From the NCBI GenBank assembly GCA_965644315.1, contig CBFFRQ010000030.1:186001-250000 (forward strand): 64,000 nt of DNA, in the 5' to 3' direction. Source of the DNA: Caecitellus pseudoparvulus. Its lineage: Eukaryota > Bigyra: Bicosoecida. The notes below the pieces were generated by a model, which searched no databases, was not told where the DNA came from, and saw only the letters and a list, made by a program, of their open reading frames with translations. Shown in pieces: positions 1 to 9,293 of the stretch. Numbering within the stretch: the first letter of the stretch is position 1; every line of letters starts with the position of its first letter. Position numbers and translations under genes: made by a program.

Positions 1-3000
1 TCCTCAGGCCCCTCCAGCACAGTCGTGAGCCCGCTCGCTGACCCCTCTGCCAGCGAGGCCTGGGGGGAGACAGGCCACGGCACGGGCGGAGGCAGTGCTG
101 CCGGGAAGGGCAAGGCATCTGGTGCCGCTGGCGGCAGTGGCGGTGGCTTCTTTGGCAGTGTCGCCTCGCGTGTCTTCGGCTCGTCGAGCGAGGGCAACCC
201 CTTCGAAGCGGCGGGTAGTCTGGCCCTACGAGGGTTCCCAGACATGCCCTGGTCCCCCGCTGCCCTGCGCATGCTGCGTGTGGCGCGGCAGTGGCTGCTG
301 CTGCTGCTCATGCACCCCAAGGGGCGGGAGCTGCTGCTGGAGCCAGCGGACCCCGCCGCCAAGCCCAAGGACTTCGCAAAGGAGCGGGCCAAGCACGGCT
401 ACGCGCCGGGTGACGCGCGACGTTTCATCGCGCAGATCCTGCTGGCGCTGCGGTACGAGGTGGGCAACACTGCCAACGTGAGCCTGTTCAAGCCGCTGGT
501 CATGCTGGACGACAGCCACTCCGATCCCAGCATCATGGCACCGCCCAAGGCCACCGTGAGCCGGGGCGCCAAGGGCATGCGGGAGTGGGAGGAGGAGGCC
601 TGTGCCAAGTGCCCGTCACCCTTCGCCTGGTCGCGCTTCTCACTCGTCGCGGGGCGCGAGCTGCTGGCGCTGGTGGGCGTCCTGACCTCCTGCAAGCAGG
701 GCATCGCCATCCTGCACGAGCTGGACAAGGCGGGCTTTGACGTGGAGGCGCAAGAGGTGGGCGGGGCAGGGGAGGGCGGCGGCCCAGTGCCCCCCCCTGC
801 ACACCCCTCCCATGGCGAGGGCGTGGAGGAGGAGGCGGAGGAGGGCGCTCGCCCCACCTCTACCTCCCGCCCCCGCCCCAGCATGCACAGCACCGAGCTG
901 GCCACCTATGAGAGCAAGGCCATGACGTCCTTCCGCCGCAAGACCATGCGGTCCAGCCATGCAGCCATGGACCTGACTGGCACCAGCGCTGCCACGGGGG
1001 GGTCGTCTGCCCCCGTCAGCAGTGCCGACAGCACACCTGCTCCATCCCCCGCCTCGACGCCACACCGGCCCTCAGCCGACGCACGCCGCATGTCCAGTGT
1101 CAGCGTCGCCAGCCGGGGCAAGGGGCGTGTGCGCAGCCTCAGCACGCTCATGGCGCCGGGAGCTGTGGTGCTGGGACCCGGCAGTCGCTCCACATCCACC
1201 CTCAGCATCGCGTCCGAGGGCCGCGAGGCGCGCTCCACCACTGGCTTCTTTTCCCACCTGTACCGGACCGGTGGTGGCAGTGGCGCGCCGACGCCGGGGC
1301 GGGACAACCTCGTCGCCCCCCGAGACGCCGACGCCATCGGGCGCATCTTGCTGCCCGCTGCCCGACACCGCTCCAAGGACTACCTGTCCCGCGCAGTGCT
1401 GTCGTACGTGGACTACGACAGGGCCGGCGCCGCCGGTCGTCTGCTCATCAGTACCTGGGCGGCATCCCGGGCCGCCTCCCCCTCGTTGCGCCTGTACGCG
1501 GTGGCCTACACCCGTGTCCTCCTGCGGCAGGGCTGCCCGGGCTGGTCCTCCTGGGCTGTGGACACGCTGGTCACAGCCATGCACCTGCGCCTGGACGCGC
1601 CACACCTCGCCGCCGCCGCGCTCAGCGTGCTGACCGAGGCTGCCGCGACGGCAGAGGTGTACCGCCGCGCCATCGTCGCCCGGCGGCCGCCAGTGCAGGA
1701 CTTCCCGCCCAGTGAGGTGTACCCGCTCCTTCTGCACCTCGTGTCTGAGCCGGAGGGCATGCTGCTGGCGGCGCAGTGCGGCATGCTGGGCAGCCTCATG
1801 CAGGCCTGGCTGGGCACGGAGCACGTGCGGTGGGCGGCTGAGGCGGAGGCTGCCCTGGCGTCAGGCCTCACCAGCGACGCTGCCTGGTGGGCACAGGCGG
1901 CCGAACCTGCCCGCCTGCCGCATGCCGCGGACCCCACCGCTGCGGGCTCTGCCCATGCAGCGCTGGCGGCCCAGGCAGCCCACGCCATGGCAGCGCATGC
2001 CACGGCCCTGCCCCACGCCAAGCAGGGGGGGCAGGTGCAGTCCACCGGCGTGCCTGGGCAGACGCCCCTCCCCCCTGCGCCCCCCACGGCTGAGCCGGAG
2101 ACGGCTGAGCACGTGGCAGTGCACGGCGTGTACCCGCGCAGCAGCGAGGGGGTGCCGTACACGCCCCCGCCACCCCCCTCCACTGCCTGGCTGGGCAGGG
2201 GTGGCAGTGCCCGGGGCAGCACCCCCCCACCGCCCGACGTGCCCAGTGCCACCCACCGCCCCCTGCTCACGCCCATCATCCTGCCTCAGTGCGCCAACAG
2301 CAATGGCGCCGGCGCAGCGGCCAGGGGCGGGGATGGCGTGGACCTGTGGACGCTGCACGCCCTGCCGTGGCGGGTGGAGGTGTGGGCGGAGTGGTCCCGG
2401 GGCGTACCTGGTGCCCCCCCCACGTCCACCACTGGAGCAGGCAAGGCAAGCGACCTGGTGCGCATCCGCCTGGCCTGTGACACGTTCGTGGACAGCTCGG
2501 GGTACAGCCCAGAGGCCGGCACAGTGCCCGGTGGCGCCCCCTCCAGCGGCCCCGTCGTGCGTGCAGTGGTGTGCAATGCGCAGGGCAGTCCCCACCCCGC
2601 CGAGGTGCCGCCCCACGCGAAGCTGTATGCTGCACTGTTCGTGGGGCCCACCGCCATGAACCACGTGGTGGGGGACATCCCCTTCGCCCCCGGCACCCCC
2701 CGCTCCAGCAGCCACACCCACAACTCCGACATCGCCGCTGTGCAGATGGGCCGGGCGTGGTTCGCGCCGCCCGGCACGAAGCAGGTGGACGACGCCCGCC
2801 TGCACGCGTGGCGGCGGCGGGTGGGGGCGGCGCGCCCCTCGCCGTTCGGTGGGCAGGGGGACAAGGCCGCCGACCTGTCCAGCAGCCACATCCGCGGCCT
2901 GGACCGCATGCAGGGCGTGCAGCGCGTGGGCAAGCTGCGCCAGGAGGGGGCGGAGGAGGCGGATGAGGCCCCCCGCAGTGCTGCGGAGGCCGCCGCCCTG

Positions 3001-5247
3001 GTGGCCCGAGCGCAGGCGGGCTGGCGCCTGGACACGGCGGCGGACCTGGGCAGCGTCTTCGCGTCCCTGGATGCGGAGGGCCCCGGGACGGCGGGTGTCC
3101 CCCGGGCCCTCGTGCTGCCCAAGGGCGTCGCGTCTGTGCTGGGTGTGGGCGCCGCCATGGGACCCGCCGGGCTGCCGCTCTTTGAGCCGCTCAAGCCGCT
3201 GACTGTGTCCACCGCCACGGCACGCTTGAAGAAGCGGCTGGAGGGTTTCAAGAAGGACGTGGAGAACGCCGTGGCGGCGCAGATGGGCGGCATCAACCTC
3301 CGGTCAGCGCACAGCTGGGCCGTGGCGACAGGCCTGTTGGGCGTAGCGGATGTGGCCCCCCCCAGCGCGTCAGGGGCCATGCTGGCGCTGTCCACGGGGG
3401 GTGTGCCCGCTGTGGCCGCCGCCAACCTCGTCGCGACACAGGCCTTCCGCGCGGCGCTGCTGCGCCACCTGGTCGCAGACGGCGACAGCGCGGCAGCTGT
3501 GGCAGCCCTGGCTGGCGTTCGGGGCACCCCGCACGACCTGCGCAACTCCGCCGCTGCCTCGCAACTGGATGCCGCCCTGCGTGTGGCTGGGGGCACCTTC
3601 ACCGTGCCGGAGCGTATTACGAACCGGAAGGAAGCTGAGGATGCGACGCGCATCGCGGCGTCTGTTGGCAGCTTCGCCGCCGCGTGGATGGTGTGTGTGG
3701 CGCAGGGTGCGGTGGATGTGCCCGCCGCCCCTGCACACCGCCCCTCCGCCGCGGCACGCCAACCCCCCCCCAACACCCCCTCCCCCGGCCCCACGGACAC
3801 CCCCGACGGCCCCCACACCGAATGCCCAGCGCCAGAGGAAGCACAGCCGAACCTCCTGCAGGTGCCCGGGTCCGCTGCACAGGAGCTGCAGGCAGCAGGA
3901 GAGGCAGTGTGGGGGGTGGGGTGCGGGGGCGACCCCCCCCAAACCCGGCGCGGCAGCACAGTGCCTGAGCCAGGGCACCCCTGTCTACCCACCCCCTGCT
4001 TCACCCGCACACCCCTGGGGGCCCATTGTGCTTACCACTTCACCACATCCCGCCTGTCCCCCGGCTCCATCCGCCTGCACTCGGTGGAGTTCCCCCTGGC
4101 AGTGCTGGGGAACAGCGGCGTGTCGCCACACCCGTCGGGCGGCCCCCCCGTCGCCACCACCTCCCGTGCTGCCCCAGCTGCAGTGGACGGCATGGGGTAT
4201 GCGCCCCTGCCCCTGCACCTGTACGGCGAGCTGACGAAGCACTCCGTGGGCCGGCGCACACTGCTGGCCTCAGGGCACCTCAGCGTCTTCATGGGCCGTG
4301 TCTGCGACGCAGGGTGCCCCCCCCTCTTGCGCCGGTCCGCACTGCTCAGCCTGGCTTCCGTGGCCAGCTCCCCCAAGGGCTACGCGCTGCTGTGCGACAG
4401 GGTGGCGCCGGACTTTCCCCTGCGCCTGGACGCGTTGGCGCGAGGCGCAGGGGGGGATTTGGCAGAGAAGGCGGCCCGCCTGCGTGCGTGCGCGACCCCA
4501 GATCGTGCCGCACGCGCCGCCGCCGCGGGAGGCCTCCGACCCCCCCCTCCCCCCCCCGCAGAGCAGTTTGCGCCGGGGACAGGCGAGCATGTGTCCCTGC
4601 GGGGGGCAGCCCTGCAAGCCATGTCCATGGTGGCGGGGCATGTGCGTGGTCGAACCGACCTGCGCGCCCTCGGCTGGGCCCGCGTCGTCGGCAGCGACCT
4701 GCCCTACGCCCCCGCCGTGCCGCTGCCTGGCAGCTGCACGCTGGACGACTTCTTCCGCCTGCCGGCCATCCCACGGCAAGCCCGGGACACGCCGGCGGGG
4801 GCCTTTGCCACGACGCCGTGGGCACCCCCCCTCGCAGGGGGGGCAGGGGGGGCCCCCTCCACCACCCCCGTCCCAGCCCTCAGCCCGGGCGAACTGCGGG
4901 TGGGGGACGGCCCTGTGCAGCACGACCCACACGCAGGCTTCACCAGCGCCATCCGGGCTGACGTGCCCACACAGGAGTGCGAGGAGGTGTTGGAGCAGGT
5001 GGCAGCCCTCAGCAACCGCATCGCCATGAAGGACTGCAAGCCAGCCCTGGTGGCGGCACGCAGGGGGCGCGCGCCGCTCTTCGCCCTGCCCTCCATGCTA
5101 TGGCGTGCCCACCACCTCCTGGCAGGCATGACGCACTCCCTGGGTGCTCGGCGGTTCGTGCACACGCTCTTTGACCGTGTCTCCATGTCGGAGCGCTACT
5201 GGCGCAACACCCTGCAGGCTGAGGCTGCCAAGCTGCAGCAGCAGTGA
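1..5247 (+). CDS. RICTOR: Rictor homologue, TORC2 subunit (5' end outside window)
   Basis: Rictor is the defining scaffold of TOR complex 2. The frame is open from the first base of the window with no convincing initiator, so this is the C-terminal ~1748 residues of a longer protein. From about residue 458 the order of motifs follows animal Rictor: SYVDYDRAG, then RLYAVAYTRVLLRQG, LSVLTEAAATAEV, and LHLVSEPEGMLL with an LxxW segment (human: SCLDYSRDG, RLYATKHLRVLLR, LDILDEACED, LRFLSIPKGF). The later block LPLHLYGELTKHSVG (about residue 1403) and LRGAALQAMSMVAG match the Rictor_V region (human LPIHLYGQLVHHKTG, IRGTCVYVLGLIA). Long Pro/Ala/Ser-rich insertions separate the helical repeats. No intron is needed over 5.2 kb. 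PACRGL follows on the same strand 143 bp downstream. Identity is based on remembered human sequence; confidence is high. Confidence 0.85.
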   Translation, partial: SSGPSSTVVSPLADPSASEAWGETGHGTGGGSAAGKGKASGAAGGSGGGFFGSVASRVFGSSSEGNPFEAAGSLALRGFPDMPWSPAALRMLRVARQWLLLLLMHPKGRELLLEPADPAAKPKDFAKERAKHGYAPGDARRFIAQILLALRYEVGNTANVSLFKPLVMLDDSHSDPSIMAPPKATVSRGAKGMREWEEEACAKCPSPFAWSRFSLVAGRELLALVGVLTSCKQGIAILHELDKAGFDVEAQEVGGAGEGGGPVPPPAHPSHGEGVEEEAEEGARPTSTSRPRPSMHSTELATYESKAMTSFRRKTMRSSHAAMDLTGTSAATGGSSAPVSSADSTPAPSPASTPHRPSADARRMSSVSVASRGKGRVRSLSTLMAPGAVVLGPGSRSTSTLSIASEGREARSTTGFFSHLYRTGGGSGAPTPGRDNLVAPRDADAIGRILLPAARHRSKDYLSRAVLSYVDYDRAGAAGRLLISTWAASRAASPSLRLYAVAYTRVLLRQGCPGWSSWAVDTLVTAMHLRLDAPHLAAAALSVLTEAAATAEVYRRAIVARRPPVQDFPPSEVYPLLLHLVSEPEGMLLAAQCGMLGSLMQAWLGTEHVRWAAEAEAALASGLTSDAAWWAQAAEPARLPHAADPTAAGSAHAALAAQAAHAMAAHATALPHAKQGGQVQSTGVPGQTPLPPAPPTAEPETAEHVAVHGVYPRSSEGVPYTPPPPPSTAWLGRGGSARGSTPPPPDVPSATHRPLLTPIILPQCANSNGAGAAARGGDGVDLWTLHALPWRVEVWAEWSRGVPGAPPTSTTGAGKASDLVRIRLACDTFVDSSGYSPEAGTVPGGAPSSGPVVRAVVCNAQGSPHPAEVPPHAKLYAALFVGPTAMNHVVGDIPFAPGTPRSSSHTHNSDIAAVQMGRAWFAPPGTKQVDDARLHAWRRRVGAARPSPFGGQGDKAADLSSSHIRGLDRMQGVQRVGKLRQEGAEEADEAPRSAAEAAALVARAQAGWRLDTAADLGSVFASLDAEGPGTAGVPRALVLPKGVASVLGVGAAMGPAGLPLFEPLKPLTVSTATARLKKRLEGFKKDVENAVAAQMGGINLRSAHSWAVATGLLGVADVAPPSASGAMLALSTGGVPAVAAANLVATQAFRAALLRHLVADGDSAAAVAALAGVRGTPHDLRNSAAASQLDAALRVAGGTFTVPERITNRKEAEDATRIAASVGSFAAAWMVCVAQGAVDVPAAPAHRPSAAARQPPPNTPSPGPTDTPDGPHTECPAPEEAQPNLLQVPGSAAQELQAAGEAVWGVGCGGDPPQTRRGSTVPEPGHPCLPTPCFTRTPLGAHCAYHFTTSRLSPGSIRLHSVEFPLAVLGNSGVSPHPSGGPPVATTSRAAPAAVDGMGYAPLPLHLYGELTKHSVGRRTLLASGHLSVFMGRVCDAGCPPLLRRSALLSLASVASSPKGYALLCDRVAPDFPLRLDALARGAGGDLAEKAARLRACATPDRAARAAAAGGLRPPPPPPAEQFAPGTGEHVSLRGAALQAMSMVAGHVRGRTDLRALGWARVVGSDLPYAPAVPLPGSCTLDDFFRLPAIPRQARDTPAGAFATTPWAPPLAGGAGGAPSTTPVPALSPGELRVGDGPVQHDPHAGFTSAIRADVPTQECEEVLEQVAALSNRIAMKDCKPALVAARRGRAPLFALPSMLWRAHHLLAGMTHSLGARRFVHTLFDRVSMSERYWRNTLQAEAAKLQQQ

Positions 5248-5390
5248 CGACTGCCCCCCACAATACACCAAACTGTTCCAAACTTCTTGCGTGTCAGGAG
5301 CTGCGTCGTTCGTGCGCACCGCCTGCGCACACCACGGCAAGGGTGGGACAGCAGAGCAACGCCAGCGAAACGCTCACACAACTGCGCAGG

Positions 5391-6515
5391 ATGGCTGACT
5401 CGTACCAATCCATCCGCATCGGCGGCGGGGCGCTGTCACACGGCCGGCCGGACCTCGTTGATGGGGGTGGGGAGGAACTCCCTGGCGTCTTCTCCATGGG
5501 CGGGCAGTACCGTGGCGCACGGGGCTCCGGGCACGTTTCTGCAGCTCGGCGCACCGCAGCGCCTGGCGCCCAGGCCCCGGCACAAGACCTGGAGCGCAGG
5601 TTCCGAAGTACCCCCACCTCCTCTCCCCCAGCCGCTCACCAGCCGTCCCTGGGCGGCCCCCCTCGCCGGGGTGTCGGCCGATCAGTCGTCAACGCCACCA
5701 CGGCCTCCACCCGAGCCAAGGCCGCCTCCACCCCCCGCCGCCCAGCCTCAGGGCGCTACCGTGTCTCACCCGTGCAGGAGTCCCCCAAAGTGAAGGCCGC
5801 TGCCGCGTCGGTGGCGCGCCGTGTCGCGGGGCGACCTGGACGTCACGCCACCGCCGCCGGCTCAGGCGGCGCTGGTGCCGCCACCGCCGCAGCCTCCGCA
5901 GCGCCTGGCCCGGGTCGCGGCAGCCCCAAGCGCCTCTCCCAGCAGCGCTTCAACCGCAAGGTGGCAGACCCCTTCGCGGCAGGCAAGGGCTCGCGCCGGG
6001 CGTCGCCGTTTGTGGAGGCGTACTCGGCGGGCTTCCCCGCCCGCCTGGCCCACACAGGCGCCCAGACCAAGCCTGCGCTGCGATGGGACAAGTCCGTCCT
6101 GAGCGTGGACATGGCGCACCTGCTGCCGCTGTGCGCTGGCGGACTCGTGGAGACCAGCCACCCCTATGCATTCGTCGCTCGCCAGGCCTTCCTGGAGCTG
6201 GTCGCGGCGCGACCTGCCGAGGTGCCCGCGCTCCTCCCCCTCCTCACACGCCCCCTGCGCGCAGCCCTGGGCAGCCGCGTCGACGGCGTCTTTGCTGGCG
6301 CGCTGTCCTGCCTCGTGGCGCTGTCCACCGCCACTGGGCCCGCCTTGACGGAGCACCTGCCCGGCCTGCTGTCGCCCCTGTCCGGTCGCATGCTCAAGGC
6401 CAAGTGGAAGGACGCCGTCACGAGCGCGCTGCAGACGCTGGAGCAGAACGGGGGCCCCGACGCCACGACCGCCATCAAGAAGAAAATACCCACGTACATG
6501 TCCATATTCTTCTAG
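5391..6515 (+). CDS. PACRGL: PACRG-like protein (PACRGL)
   Basis: This 374-residue protein belongs to the parkin co-regulated gene family, small HEAT-like microtubule proteins of axonemes and basal bodies. The C-terminal ~195 residues carry the family pattern: PFAAGKGSRRASPFVEAYS, ARLAHTG, then LVETSHPYAFVARQAFLEL and the end KIPTYMSIFF (human PACRGL ends KIPTYCSICC and has ETKHPYTFV). The first ~180 residues are basic, Ala/Pro/Arg-rich and probably disordered. I chose the ATG at 5391 (GGATGGCT) because the upstream in-frame stretch to 5244 has no family character. Single exon. The stop codon overlaps the stop of the convergent gene by four bases. It suggests a flagellated cell. Confidence 0.85.
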   Translation: MADSYQSIRIGGGALSHGRPDLVDGGGEELPGVFSMGGQYRGARGSGHVSAARRTAAPGAQAPAQDLERRFRSTPTSSPPAAHQPSLGGPPRRGVGRSVVNATTASTRAKAASTPRRPASGRYRVSPVQESPKVKAAAASVARRVAGRPGRHATAAGSGGAGAATAAASAAPGPGRGSPKRLSQQRFNRKVADPFAAGKGSRRASPFVEAYSAGFPARLAHTGAQTKPALRWDKSVLSVDMAHLLPLCAGGLVETSHPYAFVARQAFLELVAARPAEVPALLPLLTRPLRAALGSRVDGVFAGALSCLVALSTATGPALTEHLPGLLSPLSGRMLKAKWKDAVTSALQTLEQNGGPDATTAIKKKIPTYMSIFF

Positions 6516-7824
6516 GGCGGACCCGCCCCCCTCCGCCGCAGCACGGCATCCGACTGAGCAATGTCGGCAACAGACCAGCCCTTCTCGCCCTCGTCCTCGC
6601 TCTCGTCTTCCTCTGCCACCTCTGGTCTTGCCCCCCCCTGCAACCAAGGCAGCATCTCCTCTGCCTCGACAGCCTCCTCGTCAGTCAGATCCCCCCCCAC
6701 CAGGCGCGAGCCAGGCCCAGGCGGCGGCAGCCCGTCACCCGCCCTCTCCGCCACACTCCGCCGCGCCAGGGCTGCCAGCACGTGCTGCCGCCGCGCCCGC
6801 TCAGCGGCGTACGACTCTGCTTCCCCCACATGCCCCACAATGCACAGCAGCGCCAGCACCAGCACCAGCAGCGTGAGTGTGGCCCCCAGCAGTGTAGCGT
6901 AGCCCAGCCCCAGCACCACCGTCTGCCCTGTGTACTCGCCCACCAGCGTGCTCTCGTACTGCGCCTGTGTTGCGACGCCGAGGCGCAGGAGAATGCCCAT
7001 CCACACCGCCTGCGCAGCCTCCAGCGCCGCCAGCACACCTGCTGCCCACGGCGCCAGTGACTCCGCCGTGGCCTCCCGCACACCCCTGCCTGCACGGGCC
7101 ACGCCAGAGAAGCAAGGGTCTGACGCGCTGCCGAGGGGGGCCAGTGCATCCACTGAGGCGACGGGCAGGCCCAGAGCCTGGCACGTCTGCTGTGCGAGGG
7201 CTGCCGTTAGCTCGGCGCCGAGGTCCAGGGGGGGGGCATCGGCGGGGGGGGGGGCAGGTCCTCCTCGCCAGCCACAGGGGGCTGCAGTGCGGCCATGCCA
7301 CCAGGTAGCACCTCGCCTGTCTGTCTGGGCTGCAACACGGCTGCCAGGCCGCCTGTCTGCCCCAGCAGCAGCTGCTGCAGGGGGGAGCACACCAGTTCGT
7401 GGGGGGTGCAGGGGTGCAAGCCCAGGAGGGCACCACCGCCCACTGCGCCCGCACTGGGCGGCGCGAAGAAGTCCTCCCGGCACGCAGAGAATATGCGCAT
7501 GCAGGTGGAGGGGCAGGCGCCCTTGACTCGCCCCGTACCAACCCACGGGTCGGCTGTGAAGCAGGCAGCTTCGCGCAGGGCGGACGCGCAAGGGGGGGAC
7601 ATGCCTGGGGAGCCTCGCCACAGCCGCATCACGGCCCCGAAGTGCGCTGGCATGCTCTCTGTGCTGTTAATGCACGTGTGCTTTTGAAAGGCAGCACAGG
7701 CGCCGCCTGGGAAGCGGGCCCTGCGGCTCACAGGCGGAAGGCCAGAACTAAGGCATGTGGCAGGCGCGCATGCCACCCCACCCACCAAGCAAGCTGCAGC
7801 GCTCAGCAGCAACCAGCCACGCAT
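6512..7824 (-). CDS. secreted Cys-rich single-pass membrane protein, frame broken at a poly-C run
   Basis: The ATG at 7824 opens a clear signal peptide (MRGWLLLSAAACLVGGVACA). A domain rich in paired cysteines follows (CPSTCMRIFSAC, HPCTPHELVC), reminiscent of folate-receptor-like extracellular domains, though I do not recognise the family with certainty. This frame stops at 7207. The -1 neighbouring frame continues without interruption from the same place to the stop at 6512 and encodes a transmembrane helix (GLGYATLLGATLTLLVLVLA) and an acidic cytosolic tail. The switch falls in a run of 11 Cs (minus strand, 7254-7244). A twelfth C would join the frames into one ~437-residue protein. A sequencing or assembly slip, allelic indel or real frameshift are all possible; no intron with good signals fits. 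Confidence 0.6.
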
Positions 7825-8147
7825 GCTGCCTGGATACTTTGATAGCTGAGCGGGTGCTCAAGGCAAGGCTGCCGGTCCACGTGCTTCTGGCAGCAGCCTG
7901 CGTGCAGCAGTGGATAGGCGATTTCCGCACCCAAACTAGGGACCGCACTCGCCTTCCAACCTTGGTAGATGGGAAGCAGAGAACATGCACGCGGCTAGCA
8001 CCAGGCAGAAAGCGTTCATACATTCAATTGTGCCATGGGTACCTCACCGCGGCAAGCTGCCAGCCAAAGCTGCGTGCAATGGGCGAGCGAAGGTGGCTGC
8101 GAGGTAAGATGCCACGCGCGCAGCCCGCCCAGCCGCGGGGGCCTGAG
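7825..8147. other. intergenic, promoter side of the Cys-rich gene
   Basis: These 323 bases separate two minus-strand genes and should hold the 3' flank of the ApaG gene and the promoter of the Cys-rich gene. A TTTCCGCA element lies at 7922-7929, on the plus strand and so inverted relative to the downstream gene. I see no RNA gene or conserved peptide here. Confidence 0.4.
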
Positions 8148-9105
8148 CTACCTGTCCATGGAGGGGCCGCGCTTGGCAACGTAACACTGCGAAGTTGGCG
8201 CTGACTCGCCTTTGCCGTCGCCGTCACTGGCCTCGCACTGCGGCGTGGTCTCCTCCACAACAGCCTGCACGTCTCCAGGTGTGGCGTCCGGAGCGATGAA
8301 TGGAGTCAGAGGCAGCTCAGCCTCGAACATAGTGCCAGTTGGTGCACACAGAAAATCATACCCGCCACTCAGTGTGCCCGTCGCGCTGTCCAAGCCAACG
8401 CCGGAGAAGTACTCAAAGCACTGCCCTGGGTGCAGAACCGGCTGCTGGCCGACGACTCCAGGGCTGCCTGCCGGCACCGTCGACGCCAGGGCCCCATCAG
8501 CATTGTGAAAGTCCAGTCGTCTGTGCAAGAGCTGCACCACAGTGTCTCCTGGGAATTGCAAGGGTGGGCGGGGTCTGCGTGATTCTGCACCTCGCAATTT
8601 CCGCAACGCAAGCCTCACCTATGTTGTGCAGCCTCACGCGGTAGCAGAAGGGGTACGCCGCCTCCCCCAGGGACACTGGCGCATCGTCCCCCATGAAGGT
8701 CGTCGTCACGCTGACAAGCATGCCCTCGGTGACTGCTTCCCGCGAGCAGCTGCTGCTCTGGCGTTGCTCTTGCAGGCGCCTCAGCGCAGCGAAGCCCGAG
8801 TTCAGAGACCCCTGCGGCTCCCGAAAGCAGGCCCGCACGAGGCGCAGCAAGGTGCCTTGGGGCAGGTACTCGTCTGGCAGCCCCTCCACCTCGGCTGCCA
8901 CACTGTCGGGCAGCGACAGCCCAAGTTCCTCCAGCACACTCTGCACGTGCATGCCGCCGCCGCAGCCAGTCCGAATGTACCCGAACGAGCCGAACTTCGA
9001 GACGCTCACAGGGGGCACCCCTGTCACACCACCCTCCTTCACTTGGTGCATGAGAGCTCGGTACAGAGCACGCACCACGCGTGCCTGCCCCTTGCCAGCC
9101 ATGGC
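8148..9105 (-). CDS. ApaG (DUF525) domain protein with LYR-like N-terminus
   Basis: Two exons (9105-8619 and 8548-8148) give 295 residues. The intron (8549-8618, 70 nt) starts GTGAGG and ends CCCAG. Splicing joins LHNIG to DTVVQLLHRR, which restores the ApaG signature: TTTFMGDD, YRVRLHNIGD, the glycine turn GVVGQQPVLHPG and FEYFSG. ApaG is a fibronectin-III-like fold found alone in bacteria and as a protein-binding module in eukaryotes (POLDIP2, F-box proteins such as FBXO3). The first ~30 residues (RVVRALYRALMHQV) contain an L-Y-R tripeptide on a basic helix, like the LYR family of mitochondrial Fe-S and complex I factors. The ATG at 9105 (GCCATGGCT) follows the local start style; the frame stays open upstream but reads as UTR. 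The gene diverges from the bromodomain gene 188 bp away. Confidence 0.75.
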
Positions 9106-9293
9106 TTTCTGTGCAACACGCCGCCTGGCGCCAAAACGGACACACCCACAAACCCGTACTCGCCTAATCACTGCGAGCCGGGCACGATGCACAAAGTGCA
9201 GTGCAGCGAAGGTCTCTCGCCACGTTGTCTCCTCCTGGGTCATTTGTAGTTTGTCGGGGCGACGGCACTTGCTGCTCAACTTCCGCACTCGCC
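9106..9293. promoter_or_regulatory. bidirectional promoter between ApaG and bromodomain genes
   Basis: Only 188 bp separate the two divergent ATGs, so both promoters must lie here or overlap the genes. TTCCGCA at 9281-9287 sits 6 bases before the bromodomain ATG, a position shared with other genes of the window. No TATA-like sequence is evident. Confidence 0.5.

Noticed and set aside
2286-4010. 574-codon minus-strand frame inside Rictor
   Set aside because: Ala/Ser/Arg-rich composition shadow of a Pro/Ala-rich coding strand with no motifs.
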